Below, in pieces: positions 31,763 to 39,316 of a stretch of DNA of 64,000 nucleotides. This stretch comes from Kingella sp. (in: b-proteobacteria) (GTDB taxonomy: Bacteria; Pseudomonadota; Gammaproteobacteria; Burkholderiales; Neisseriaceae). The number at the start of each line of letters is the position of its first letter. The stretch's first letter is position 1. Under the pieces are notes generated by a model that worked only from the letters and a program-made list of their open reading frames with translations, was not told where the DNA came from and did no database searches. The translations under genes and the position numbers were made by a program. The stretch lies in NCBI RefSeq assembly GCF_030527935.1, contig NZ_JAUMZV010000005.1, positions 14,661 to 78,660 on the forward strand. The letters run 5' to 3'.

Positions 31763-33050
31763 TCACACTCCTATCTGCGTTCTTATCATAGCAACATGCC
31801 GAGCTGGCTCATTATCCACCATCTCTTGCTGTTGTTTTGCTTGTTCAGCTTTGGCTTGCTCAGCTTTGGCTTGCTCTGCTTGCTGTTTTTCTCTTGCTGC
31901 GCGTTCCCCTGCCACTCTTTGTTCCGCCTCCACCAATCTTTGTTGCGCCGCTGGGCTGATAAGCTCATTAAGCATTTGGTCAATAGCCGCTTGGTCGCCA
32001 GAATTAAGCACTTCGGACGCATGGCGATACCGAGCCGCCTGCTCTTGCATCCGCGCCAAAATAGGATGGGGTTTAGAACGATGACGCGCCGTTTGCACGG
32101 TTGGCTCATCAGAATTTAAGCTGTGAGACTGAACCGCTTTATCTTTTTCCTGGATGGTTTTAATGGCAGTATTTGAATTAAAGAATAAAGATAAAATTTC
32201 ATCATATTCTTTGCGTTCCTGCCCTTGTCGTTTCGTAGGCAGTTTTAGCGGATTTTCAAGAATATGCTCCCATTCTTTTCGCAACGGATTGTTAGGGCTG
32301 GATTTATTGAAGGCAATAATGATTTCAGCACCCTCCAAAGCACGCGGGCGGTCTCTTTCAAGATACCCACCAAGTGAATCTATATGCCGATAAACATCGT
32401 TTAAACTATGATGCCTTCCGTGTTTTATCGCACGAACAACGGCTCTCCCTGCAACTTCATTTTGATTAAATGCTTTGCTCGTAACAGCCAATAGCCGTAT
32501 TTTGTCATCACGACTACTATTTTGATATAAGGGCGTTTGCGTTAGGGGTGTAAAAACATTTTTATTTATATTGGCAATTTGTTTTACATCTAATGAATGC
32601 GTAAACGCAATACCCGCATCCGATGCCAAAAAAGCATCTACCGCAGGGCGGATTTTGGGATGAAGCGGTTTGCCATTTTCTCTGTTAATTTCGTTTCCTT
32701 TTCGTGATAGCTCCTTGATAAACGATTCTATTTCATTTTCTTGGAATTTTAATTCAGGACGATGCTGAGTAGTCCAACTCTGTGTAGCACGGAGTAAATA
32801 TCTAGCCGTCTCTTCATTTGGGAGACGGTGCTGTCCAAAATCATTTTGCAGCATACCGATGGTGTAGCCACTATTCCCAGCAGGTTTTATTTCTGTTACC
32901 ACTCCATTTTTATCTTTTGTTTCATCACCCGCAATGGACAAATGATATGCTTTATGCTTTTTCCATGCTCCCAGCCTCTGTTGCTGCGCCAACACCAAAA
33001 AAGGCAATCGCAAAAAATTCATTGTCTGAAATTAAATTATTTGTAGCCAT
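31763..33050 (-). pseudogene. Lysozyme-like effector with Q/E/A-rich tail, disrupted by a 7-bp duplication
   Basis: The best start is ATG 33050, with GAAGGAGTAAG ahead. It reads MATNNLISDNEFFAIAFFGV then GATAEAGSMEKA and stops, because AAAGCAT is present twice in tandem (32947-32960). With one copy removed the frame continues YHLSIAGDE, then GNSGYTIGMLQNDFGQHR (about 62-79), VDAFLASDAGIAFTHS and a ~100-residue tail starting KPHPILARMQEQ and rich in Gln/Glu/Ala (three AEQAK repeats). The GxSGYTIGxxQxDFGQ block with an upstream Glu recalls lysozyme-like antibacterial effectors of Xanthomonas-type T4SS, and the tail could be a secretion signal; this is from memory. No signal peptide. As read, the gene is off; the open part could start at ATG 33022 in the wrong frame for the first 30 codons. 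Two periplasmic proteins encoded just upstream are likely immunity factors. Confidence 0.7.
32947..32960 (-). repeat. 7-bp tandem duplication in the effector 5' end
   Basis: ATGCTTT-ATGCTTT on the plus strand (AAAGCAT twice on the coding strand). Removing one unit joins MEKA to YHLS in frame. It may be a fixed mutation or a reversible slippage switch. Confidence 0.85.
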
Positions 33051-33099
33051 TTAAAACTTACTCCTTCAAGTATTTTGAGTTTGACTAATAAAAAATTAT

Positions 33100-33594
33100 T
33101 CATTGACAGTGCATTTTTTGAACTGGCGGTATATAATTTTTTTTATATATTTTATATAATACAAATGGATTGTCTTTGGTTTCTTTCCTCTGCTCTTTTG
33201 TTAGAACTGAATATTTGGGGTTGTGATACCTTAATATAACTTTCCTTTTTTTTACCAAAAACTTAAATTCTGGACTATATTTCGGGCAAGCATAAATATC
33301 ATTAGTCTCACTTGTGCTGCATTCTCTTATGAATAATTTACCATGCCGAATTTTGCCTTTAACACGCCCCCAATCGCCTCCTTGCCCCTTAGAGGCACCA
33401 GCATTAAAATATCCTGTAACAGTATCTTTTTTTTGTTTTAATTTATAGGAATGGTAGGCTCGGAATGAACAAAAATCCGCAATAGATTCCCATTCTCCTG
33501 AAAAATCAGGAATTTTCTCTTTCTGTTTCGCGCATACTTGCAAAGCAAATAACAGGCTTATCGTTACAAATACTATTTTCTTAAAATTTATCAT
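33100..33594 (-). CDS. Periplasmic protein, candidate immunity protein (copy 1)
   Basis: 164 residues from ATG 33594 (GGAGGAGAT ahead; the longer ORF start at 33636 lies in remnant effector DNA). Signal peptide KKIVFVTISLLFALQVCA, mature start KQKEKIPDFSGEWES. It shares with the gene at 33709-34197 the blocks YHSYKLKQKKDTVTGYF, DWGRVKGKIRHGKLFI, CPKYSP, FLVKK and IPPVQKM. Cysteines near FCSFRAYH, ECSTS, YACPKY and the C-terminus may form disulfides. Location beside a peptidoglycan-hydrolase-like effector and duplication suggest a periplasmic inhibitor. No family recognised. AT-rich. Confidence 0.75.
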   Translation of the reverse strand: MINFKKIVFVTISLLFALQVCAKQKEKIPDFSGEWESIADFCSFRAYHSYKLKQKKDTVTGYFNAGASKGQGGDWGRVKGKIRHGKLFIRECSTSETNDIYACPKYSPEFKFLVKKRKVILRYHNPKYSVLTKEQRKETKDNPFVLYKIYKKNYIPPVQKMHCQ

Positions 33595-33599
33595 ATCTC

Positions 33600-33681
33600 C
33601 TCCACGCACCCAAAAAAGTAATTGCATAAAACTCATTTTCTGAAATTAAATTATTTGAAGCTATTTAATACTTACTCCTTC
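33600..33681 (-). pseudogene. Degenerate copy of the effector 5' end
   Basis: Read leftwards: GAAGGAGTAAGTATTAA, then ATA in place of the ATG (33664-33662), GCT TCA AAT AAT TTA ATT TCA (ASNNLIS), ENEFYAITFLGA, after which the homology stops at the ribosome binding site of the copy-1 immunity gene. It matches the true effector start (33000-33067) over about 65 bases, including the ribosome binding site. It is the scar of an earlier effector gene between the two immunity copies. Confidence 0.8.
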
Positions 33682-33708
33682 AATATTTAGAGGTATATAT
33701 AATAAAAA

Positions 33709-34197
33709 TCATCCAACACAACGCATTTTTTGAACAGGAGGGATAAATTTTTTTTCATTTTTAAAATTTTTATATAGCATATAAGGTTCTTCTTCATAAT
33801 CCTCCACTTTTGATAAGTACTTTTTATTGTCATATTTTAACAAAATCGTCCCTTTCTTTACTAAAAAATTAAAAGTGGGACTGTATTTTGGGCAAGAAAA
33901 AATATCATCTGCACCCCGCATACTGCATATTTGTATAAATAATTTACCATGGCGAATTTTACCTTTAACACGCCCCCAGTCTGCTCCTTGTCCCAAAGAT
34001 TCGCTACTCTCGAAGTATCCTGTAACGGTATCCTTTTTTTGTTTTAATTTATATGAATGATAGGATTGGAACGAACAAAAATCCGCAGCAGATTCCCAAT
34101 GTCCCGAGAAATCAGGAATTTTCTCTTTCTGTTTTGCATATATTGGTGAAGCAAATAGCAAACCTATTGCAATTATCAATATATTTTTCAATCTCAT
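33709..34197 (-). CDS. Periplasmic protein, candidate immunity protein (copy 2)
   Basis: 162 residues. Signal peptide RLKNILIIAIGLLFASPIYA, mature start KQKEKIPDFSGHWESAADFC. It is clearly homologous to the copy at 33100-33594 (more than half identical by eye in the mature part; divergent in the signal peptide and between CPKYSPTF and the end). It retains the cysteines and the C-terminal IPPVQKMRC. First gene of the block after dnaA, 20 bases beyond the dnaA stop, so it may be read from the dnaA promoter. Function inferred from context only. Confidence 0.75.
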   Translation of the reverse strand: MRLKNILIIAIGLLFASPIYAKQKEKIPDFSGHWESAADFCSFQSYHSYKLKQKKDTVTGYFESSESLGQGADWGRVKGKIRHGKLFIQICSMRGADDIFSCPKYSPTFNFLVKKGTILLKYDNKKYLSKVEDYEEEPYMLYKNFKNEKKFIPPVQKMRCVG

Positions 34198-34217
34198 GGC
34201 TTTCCTTTTTTCTCAAC

Positions 34218-35870
34218 CTAATGCTGTATCACAATCAACAATTTCTCATAATCCTGCTTCAAATCAGGCTCTTCCTGCCGCAGTTTGGCGATGGTTTTCA
34301 CCGCGTGCATTACGGTGGTGTGGTCGCGCCCGCCAAATGCGTCGCCAATGGCGGGCAGGCTTAGGTTGGTAAGCTCTTTGGTAATCGCCATGGCGATTTG
34401 GCGCGGGCGGGCAAGGTTGCGGCTGCGTTTTTTACCCAAAATATCGCGGATGCTGATGTGGTAATGGTCGGCAACGGCTTTCATAATCAGTTCAACGGTA
34501 ATCGGCTTGTAGTTGCTGGCAACGATGTCTTGCAGCGCATCGGTGGCAAGGTCTATGTCAATGGTGCTGGCTTTGCTGAATCGGCAACGCGCAATCACGC
34601 GATTTAACGCGCCTTCTAGCTCGCGTACGTTTTGTTTGACGTTTTGCGCGATAAAGGTGGCGGCATCTTCTTCCAGCATGATGCCTGCGGCTTGGGCTTT
34701 GCGCTCCAAAATGTCCACGCGCATTTCCAGTTCGGGCGGTTCTAGGCGGATGGTCATGCCCCATGAAAAGCGGGATACAAGGCGTTTGTCCATCGCTTCT
34801 AGGCTGCTGGGCAATTGGTCGCAGGTTAGGATGATTTGCTGGTCGCGCGAGTGGAAGTGTTCAAACAAAAAGAAAAACTCTTCCATGGTGCGGTCTTTGC
34901 CTGAGATAAATTGAATATCGTCAATAATCAACAGGTTGTAGTGCAAATATTGTTGTTTGAATGTATCCCATGTTTTGTTGCGCACGGTCGCCATAAAGGT
35001 TTTTAGGTATTCGTCCGAGTGCATATAGCGCACTTTGGCTTTGGGGTTGAGCCGCAGCAATTCGTTGCCAATGGCTTGCACCAAGTGGGTTTTGCCCAAA
35101 CCTGTGCTGCCATACACGAAAAACGGGTTATACATGCTGTCACCCGGTTTTTCGGCGATGCTTTTGGCTACGTTGGCGGCAAGCTGGTTGCCCTTGCCTT
35201 CCACCAGCGTGTCAAAGGTGTAATCTGGCGATAGGTTGGTTTGATGCAGGCGTTGCTCGGCGGCTTCGCGGGCTTGCTCGGCGGCGATGGCGGAAGGTTT
35301 GCCCGCTGCGGCGTTTTCAGGCTGCCTATTGTGCTCGGCAGGCTTGCTGGGGCGCAGGTTGCTCATGCGCTCGGCTAGGATATCTTGCGCGCTTTTGTTG
35401 CTGCGGGCGGGCGCGGAAGATGGCGCGGGCTGGGATGCGGGCGCGGTTGTGGTCTGCGCTGCGCTGAAATTGGCATCGTTGGTTTGGGCGGTGCGGGTTG
35501 TGGCTTCGTTGCCGCTCGCAGTTTTCAGGCTGCCTAATGCGGGCGCGGGGTTGTGCGCGGGACTGGCTGTGCCAATCGGCGCATCAACCAAGGCATCCGC
35601 AGGCACATCTGCCATCGCCACGCGCTCGCCTACGCCCGCTTGAAACAGCAATTCGGGCGCATCGGGCGCAATCAGCGCGGCGGCTTCGCGGATTTTGTTG
35701 GCGTATTGAGTGCGCAATAGATTTGCCGCAAATTGCGTTTTGGCAAACAGCACCCACGCGCCATTTTGCTCGCCCACGGTAATCGGCGCGATGTAGTTGG
35801 AAAATTGTTGTTCGGAAAGCTCGGATTGCAACAGAGCAAGGCATTGAGACCAAAATTCAGAAACACGCAT
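34218..35870 (-). CDS. dnaA: Chromosomal replication initiator DnaA
   Basis: 550 residues. Domain I (about 1-85, MRVSEFWSQCLALLQSELSE), a long low-complexity domain II linker (about 90-210) containing two DUS (encoding GSLKTAS and NRQPENA), AAA+ domain III with Walker A GSTGLGKTHLVQAIGN and Walker B LLIIDDIQFISG, and domain IV with the DNA-binding signature FGGRDHTTVMHAVKTI. It binds 9-mer DnaA boxes and opens the origin. Three boxes lie just upstream (35889-35958), one between a TATAAT-like -10 (35910-35905, minus strand) and the start codon, which suggests autoregulation. Longer than the E. coli protein because of the linker. Confidence 0.98.
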   Translation of the reverse strand: MRVSEFWSQCLALLQSELSEQQFSNYIAPITVGEQNGAWVLFAKTQFAANLLRTQYANKIREAAALIAPDAPELLFQAGVGERVAMADVPADALVDAPIGTASPAHNPAPALGSLKTASGNEATTRTAQTNDANFSAAQTTTAPASQPAPSSAPARSNKSAQDILAERMSNLRPSKPAEHNRQPENAAAGKPSAIAAEQAREAAEQRLHQTNLSPDYTFDTLVEGKGNQLAANVAKSIAEKPGDSMYNPFFVYGSTGLGKTHLVQAIGNELLRLNPKAKVRYMHSDEYLKTFMATVRNKTWDTFKQQYLHYNLLIIDDIQFISGKDRTMEEFFFLFEHFHSRDQQIILTCDQLPSSLEAMDKRLVSRFSWGMTIRLEPPELEMRVDILERKAQAAGIMLEEDAATFIAQNVKQNVRELEGALNRVIARCRFSKASTIDIDLATDALQDIVASNYKPITVELIMKAVADHYHISIRDILGKKRSRNLARPRQIAMAITKELTNLSLPAIGDAFGGRDHTTVMHAVKTIAKLRQEEPDLKQDYEKLLIVIQH

Positions 35871-36045
35871 GGGACGACTTTAATACGTTGTGGATATGTT
35901 GGTTATTATACCGCAAATTTTTGTTAAGACCGCGCCATTGTGGATAACATTATCCACAAGCAATAGGGCGCGAGTTTGCTGTTGCAGCAAGCCAGCAAAA
36001 TCATAAAAATCCTTTAAAAATCAATCATTTTATATTATAATCTCG
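35871..36045. other. Probable replication origin (oriC) beside dnaA
   Basis: DnaA boxes: TGTGGATAT at 35889-35897 (one mismatch), TGTGGATAA at 35939-35947 and TTATCCACA at 35950-35958, the last two perfect and facing each other two bases apart. An A/T-rich stretch (36004-36042, with ATCATTTTATATTATAA) could be the unwinding element. Promoters for dnaA (left) and the SPFH gene (TATAAT 36036-36041, right) also lie here. rpmH-rnpA-yidD-yidC are 2.4 kb away, the classic origin neighbourhood. Three boxes are few, so part of the origin could lie elsewhere. Confidence 0.65.
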
Positions 36046-36078
36046 CCCATTTTCAACCGCTTTGAAGGAGCACGCACC

Positions 36079-36930
36079 ATGGGGCAATCCAATAGCCAAA
36101 AATACACGATGCCATACCTAAACGGCTTTACCGCCGCCATCCTTTTGCTGGTCGCGTTTTTGTTTGTGGCGATGCTGGTGGTTGCCAGCGGCGGCAAAGC
36201 ATTTGGCATTTTGCTGCTGCCCGTGGTGTATGGTTTTACGCGCTTTCGCGTGGTGCAGCCCAACACCGCTTTGGTGGGCACGCTGTTTGGGAAATATGCG
36301 GGGATTTTGCCCAAATCGGGCTTTTTTTGGCTGCCGCCGTTTTACAGCACCATCAGCGTGTCGCTCAAAACAGGCAACTACGTTACCGCCACGCTGAAAG
36401 TAAACGATGCTTCTGGCACGCCAATTGAGATAGCGGCGGCGATTGTGTACCACATTGACAACCCCGCCGCAGCGGTGCTGGATGTGGAAAACGCGCATGA
36501 TTTTTTGCAAGTGCAAAGCGAAGGCGCGTTGCGGGCGTTGGCAACGCATCATCCTTATACCAACGATGGCTCGGCAGATAGCTTAACGGGGCATTCGGAC
36601 AAAATTTTGGAGCAATTTCGCCGCATGGTGCAGGAGCGGGTGGAAATCGCGGGCATCAGCATTGATGAAACACGCTTCACCCATCTAGCCTACGCGCCCG
36701 AAATAGCCCAAGCCATGCTGCGCCGCCAGCAAGCCGAAGCGGTGATTTTAGCGCGACAAACGCTGGTGCGCGGGGCGATTGGCATGGTGGCGGGCACGGT
36801 GGTGGAATTGCAAAAACGCGGCATTGTGAACATGACCGAACCCGAAAAAGCCAAGCTCGTTACCAGTATGATGACGGTGCTGCTTTCCGAAGAGAATGCT
36901 TCGCCTGTGTTGAATGTGAGCGGGGATTAA
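36079..36930 (+). CDS. SPFH/band-7 domain membrane protein
   Basis: 283 residues. N-terminal membrane segments (FTAAILLLVAFLFVAMLVVA and AFGILLLPVVYGF), then an SPFH/stomatin-like domain: RVVQPNTALVGTLFGKYAG, GFFWLPPFYSTISVSLKTGN, DASGTPIEIAAAIVYHIDNP, EGALRALATHH, ERVEIAGISIDETRF, and a helical AEAVILARQTLVRGA. Members form ring or scaffold assemblies in membranes and often work with proteases; the exact role here is unknown. A GAAGGAGCACGCACC ribosome binding site is clear. It diverges from dnaA across the putative oriC. Confidence 0.88.
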   Translation: MGQSNSQKYTMPYLNGFTAAILLLVAFLFVAMLVVASGGKAFGILLLPVVYGFTRFRVVQPNTALVGTLFGKYAGILPKSGFFWLPPFYSTISVSLKTGNYVTATLKVNDASGTPIEIAAAIVYHIDNPAAAVLDVENAHDFLQVQSEGALRALATHHPYTNDGSADSLTGHSDKILEQFRRMVQERVEIAGISIDETRFTHLAYAPEIAQAMLRRQQAEAVILARQTLVRGAIGMVAGTVVELQKRGIVNMTEPEKAKLVTSMMTVLLSEENASPVLNVSGD

Positions 36931-36935
36931 AAATT

Positions 36936-37097
36936 AGAACCTGTATTCACTATTTTCATAGGTAGATTTGATGACATAAAAGCGCGGATACAAGGCAAAA
37001 AGCACAGCAAGGTTGGACACCTTGCGAGCATTTTTAACGCGGTAGCCGCGCTTTTAGGGCATAAAAGATGCTTATGAAGATAGTGAATACAGGCTCT
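36936..37097. mobile_element. MITE family A, full-length copy (162 bp)
   Basis: AGAACCTGTATTCACTATTT to AATACAGGCTCT, same orientation as the copies at 15468 and 53360. It begins 6 bases after the SPFH stop codon. The core matches (GATACAAGGCAAAAAGC, AAGGTTGGACACCTT, GCGGTAGCCGCG). Confidence 0.85.
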
Positions 37098-37101
37098 TAC
37101 T

Positions 37102-37141
37102 TTTTCAGGCTGCCTATCCCGCGCAAAAGGCAGCCTGAAAA
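37102..37141. repeat. Inverted DUS pair
   Basis: TTTTCAGGCTGCCTAT faces AAAAGGCAGCCTGAAAA directly after the MITE. Confidence 0.75.
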
Positions 37142-37154
37142 CAGAAAGAATGCC

Positions 37155-37697
37155 ATGCCAGTAAACCCCAACCATTACGATGCCCTGCTCACCTACGCGC
37201 GATTATTGAGCGAATTGCAATCGGGCGAGCCTGAAATCTCGTGGCAAAAAATCACGCCGATTAGCCCAAAAAACCACCAGAAAACGTGGCAGCATTTGCT
37301 TCTCATTGTTTGGCTTGTGGTATTGACACCGTTGGTATTGTTTTTGGATTTTCAGTACAACCACACCCTTTCGTTTTCCATGTTATTTATGGCAGCAATG
37401 TTTTTCTTAATCATTTTGGTGTTCATAACAGAATTGCCTGATGTTATCTGCATTTTGCGCGCCCCAATCGGCGGTATGCAGCCTGAAAACTTTACGCTCT
37501 ATTTCTGGCGCACACCCCAAGGCAAGTACAGCTATTATCCCAAAAACACATTAGGAACCCATTGCGACAAATACCTGCCCGATTGGGACAGCTTCACGCT
37601 GGCAGATTGGCAAGCCCTGCTTCCCGATGCGCCCAACCCCGAAGCATTGCAGCAGTTAATCCATGCCATTAAGCAGCGGTTAGCCGAAGATGAATAG
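37155..37697 (+). CDS. Two-segment membrane protein, tandem paralogue 1
   Basis: 180 residues from ATG 37155; the ORF start at 37068 is in MITE DNA. It has a cytosolic N-terminus with EISWQKITPISPKN, two hydrophobic segments (LLLIVWLVVLTPLVLFLDF and FMAAMFFLIILVFI) and a C-terminal region with SFTLADWQALLPDAP ... LIHAIKQRLAED. The next gene has the same plan (EITWQKRTPIS, two segments, TFTQRDWQTVLPTAAP, MIIQRLND), so the two are diverged tandem duplicates. No family recognised; a DUS encodes QPENFT. Confidence 0.75.
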   Translation: MPVNPNHYDALLTYARLLSELQSGEPEISWQKITPISPKNHQKTWQHLLLIVWLVVLTPLVLFLDFQYNHTLSFSMLFMAAMFFLIILVFITELPDVICILRAPIGGMQPENFTLYFWRTPQGKYSYYPKNTLGTHCDKYLPDWDSFTLADWQALLPDAPNPEALQQLIHAIKQRLAEDE

Positions 37698-37752
37698 CCA
37701 TTTTCAGGCAGCCTGAAAACCATTTCGCTCTCACTTATAAGGAATAATCCCC

Positions 37753-38289
37753 ATGCCCAGCCCGCTCACCCAAGACACCCCATTCGCCGAATTGCGCTAC
37801 GCCGTGCAAGCAGGCGCAAACGAAATCACATGGCAAAAGCGCACACCCATTAGCAACAATGAACGCAACCACGCCATGCGCCTGAAAAAACTGTTTGCTT
37901 ATACGCTGCCCATACCGCTGCTGCTTACCATTCTTGTTTACTTTATCGACCCCATGTTATTTTTTGACAAAGGCACATTGTTTTTGCCCACCGTGTTACT
38001 GTTTGGCTGTTACAACATCATCTCTCCACTTTCCACGCTATGGCTTACCAAACGCTACAACCGCGTATTGGATTTGCCCACAAACACGCCACAGCCCGCA
38101 ACTTATTATGTGCGCTTTAAAGGCAGTCGCGACAATACAAAAGGCTTAACCGTTGTTCGTGGCGTAGCTTTGCGGCTGGATTACACCACATTTACCCAGC
38201 GCGACTGGCAAACCGTACTCCCCACCGCCGCGCCCGATGAAGTGCAACAGCTCAGCCAAATGATTATCCAACGGCTCAATGATCAATAG
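37753..38289 (+). CDS. Two-segment membrane protein, tandem paralogue 2
   Basis: 178 residues, ATAAGGAATAATCCCC before the ATG. Hydrophobic segments are LFAYTLPIPLLLTILVYFI and FLPTVLLFGCYNIISPLSTL. It is homologous to the preceding gene in motif order: a Trp-Gln-Lys block before segment 1, and a C-terminal DWQxxLP block ending in a helix. Both have an acidic or amphipathic C-terminal helix. It lies upstream of rpmH but a DUS pair (38292-38331) separates them. Unknown function. Confidence 0.75.
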   Translation: MPSPLTQDTPFAELRYAVQAGANEITWQKRTPISNNERNHAMRLKKLFAYTLPIPLLLTILVYFIDPMLFFDKGTLFLPTVLLFGCYNIISPLSTLWLTKRYNRVLDLPTNTPQPATYYVRFKGSRDNTKGLTVVRGVALRLDYTTFTQRDWQTVLPTAAPDEVQQLSQMIIQRLNDQ

Positions 38290-38291
38290 CA

Positions 38292-38331
38292 TTTTCAGGC
38301 TGCCCAAACCCACGCAAAAGGCAGCCTGAAA
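38292..38331. terminator. DUS-pair hairpin
   Basis: TTTTCAGGCTGCC faces AAGGCAGCCTGAAA right after the stop of paralogue 2 and upstream of rpmH. Confidence 0.55.
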
Positions 38332-38426
38332 CGCCGCAATCCGCTTATTTCGTTTGACAAATCGCGCCAAAACAGGTTTAATGCGCCGTTTATTTTTCCC
38401 ACCCCATTTGATATTAGGAAACCAAC

Positions 38427-38561
38427 ATGAAACGCACTTATCAACCTTCCGTTACCAAACGCAAACGCACCCACGGCTTTTTGGTGCGCTCCAAAACACG
38501 CGGTGGCCGCGCCGTTTTGGCGGCACGCCGTGCCAAAGGTCGCAAACGTTTGGCTGTGTAA
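38427..38561 (+). CDS. rpmH: 50S ribosomal protein L34
   Basis: 44 residues: MKRTYQPSVTKRKRTHGF, LVRSKTRGGRAVLAARRAKG, RKRLAV. Universal small basic protein of the large subunit. ATTAGGAAACCAAC supplies the ribosome binding site. It is the first gene of the conserved rpmH-rnpA-yidD-yidC run, and its stop abuts the rnpA start codon. Confidence 0.98.
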   Translation: MKRTYQPSVTKRKRTHGFLVRSKTRGGRAVLAARRAKGRKRLAV

Positions 38562-38909
38562 TTGGCTTATCGCTTTGGCAAAGCCTATCGGCTGCTCACA
38601 ACGGAAGAGTTCTCTTCCGTTTTTGCGTTAAGAAAACAGCGTTCGCGCAGCTTTTTGGCGGTGCTGCAATCGGAAAACAACACGCTGGGGCACGCGCGAT
38701 TGGGCTTGGTGGTCGGCAAAAAAGCCGCCAAACGGGCAAACAAACGCAATTACATGAAACGTGTGATACGCGAATGGTTCAGGCTGCATCAAAGCGCGTT
38801 GCCCGCCAAAGATTTTGTGGTGCGCGTGCGCGTGATGTTTGAGCGCGAGCAGTATCACGAAGTCTGCAAGCAGTTGGCAGAATTGATGTTACCACGCGAA
38901 TGCAAGTAA
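38562..38909 (+). CDS. rnpA: Ribonuclease P protein component
   Basis: 115 residues starting at TTG 38562, immediately after the rpmH stop (TAA-TTG). The frame gives AYRFGKAYRLLTTEEFSSVF, the usual N-terminal RLL block, LGLVVGKKAAKRANKRNYMK (the RNR-like RNA-binding motif, about 47-66) and RVIREWFRLHQ. It binds the catalytic RNase P RNA and helps recognise pre-tRNA leaders. Translation is probably coupled to rpmH. Confidence 0.95.
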   Translation: MAYRFGKAYRLLTTEEFSSVFALRKQRSRSFLAVLQSENNTLGHARLGLVVGKKAAKRANKRNYMKRVIREWFRLHQSALPAKDFVVRVRVMFEREQYHEVCKQLAELMLPRECK

Positions 38910-38911
38910 GT

Positions 38912-38977
38912 TTAGGCAGCCTGAAAGCACGATTTTAGCTCCGCAGAAGCTCGTGAACTCGCTTTCAGGCTGCCTAA
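38912..38977. terminator. Long-loop DUS pair after rnpA
   Basis: TTAGGCAGCCTGAAAGC faces GCTTTCAGGCTGCCTAA, 17-bp perfect stem with a 32-base loop. It falls between rnpA and yidD, so yidD-yidC may need their own promoter. Confidence 0.5.
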
Positions 38978-39088
38978 TCGCGCGTTAAGTGGTGTGCATT
39001 TGTAAACGCCTCGTTTTGCCGCTTAGATTTACCCAACCCGTCTCTATATATAATTGCTCACTCCCATAGGCAGCCTGAAATTCATTCC

Positions 39089-39301
39089 ATGTTCCGCAAA
39101 CTCCTACTCGCGCTGATTCGCTTTTATCAACTCTGCATCAGCCCGCTTATCCCGCCGCGCTGCCGCTATACGCCCACTTGTTCGCAATACGCGATTGAAG
39201 CCGTAAGCAAATATGGCGCAATCAAAGGCGGCTGGCTCACGCTCAAACGGCTTGCCCGTTGCCACCCTTGGGGCGGCTGCGGTTACGACCCCGTCCCCTA
39301 G
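39089..39301 (+). CDS. yidD: Membrane protein insertion efficiency factor YidD
   Basis: 70 residues: LLLALIRFYQLCISPLIPPR, CRYTPTCSQYAIEAVSKYGA (the cysteine motif of the family) and RLARCHPWGGCGYDPVP. A peripheral inner-membrane protein that assists YidC. A DUS precedes the ATG. It ends 15 bases before yidC. Confidence 0.97.
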   Translation: MFRKLLLALIRFYQLCISPLIPPRCRYTPTCSQYAIEAVSKYGAIKGGWLTLKRLARCHPWGGCGYDPVP

Positions 39302-39316
39302 TTTTAGGAAACTTTC

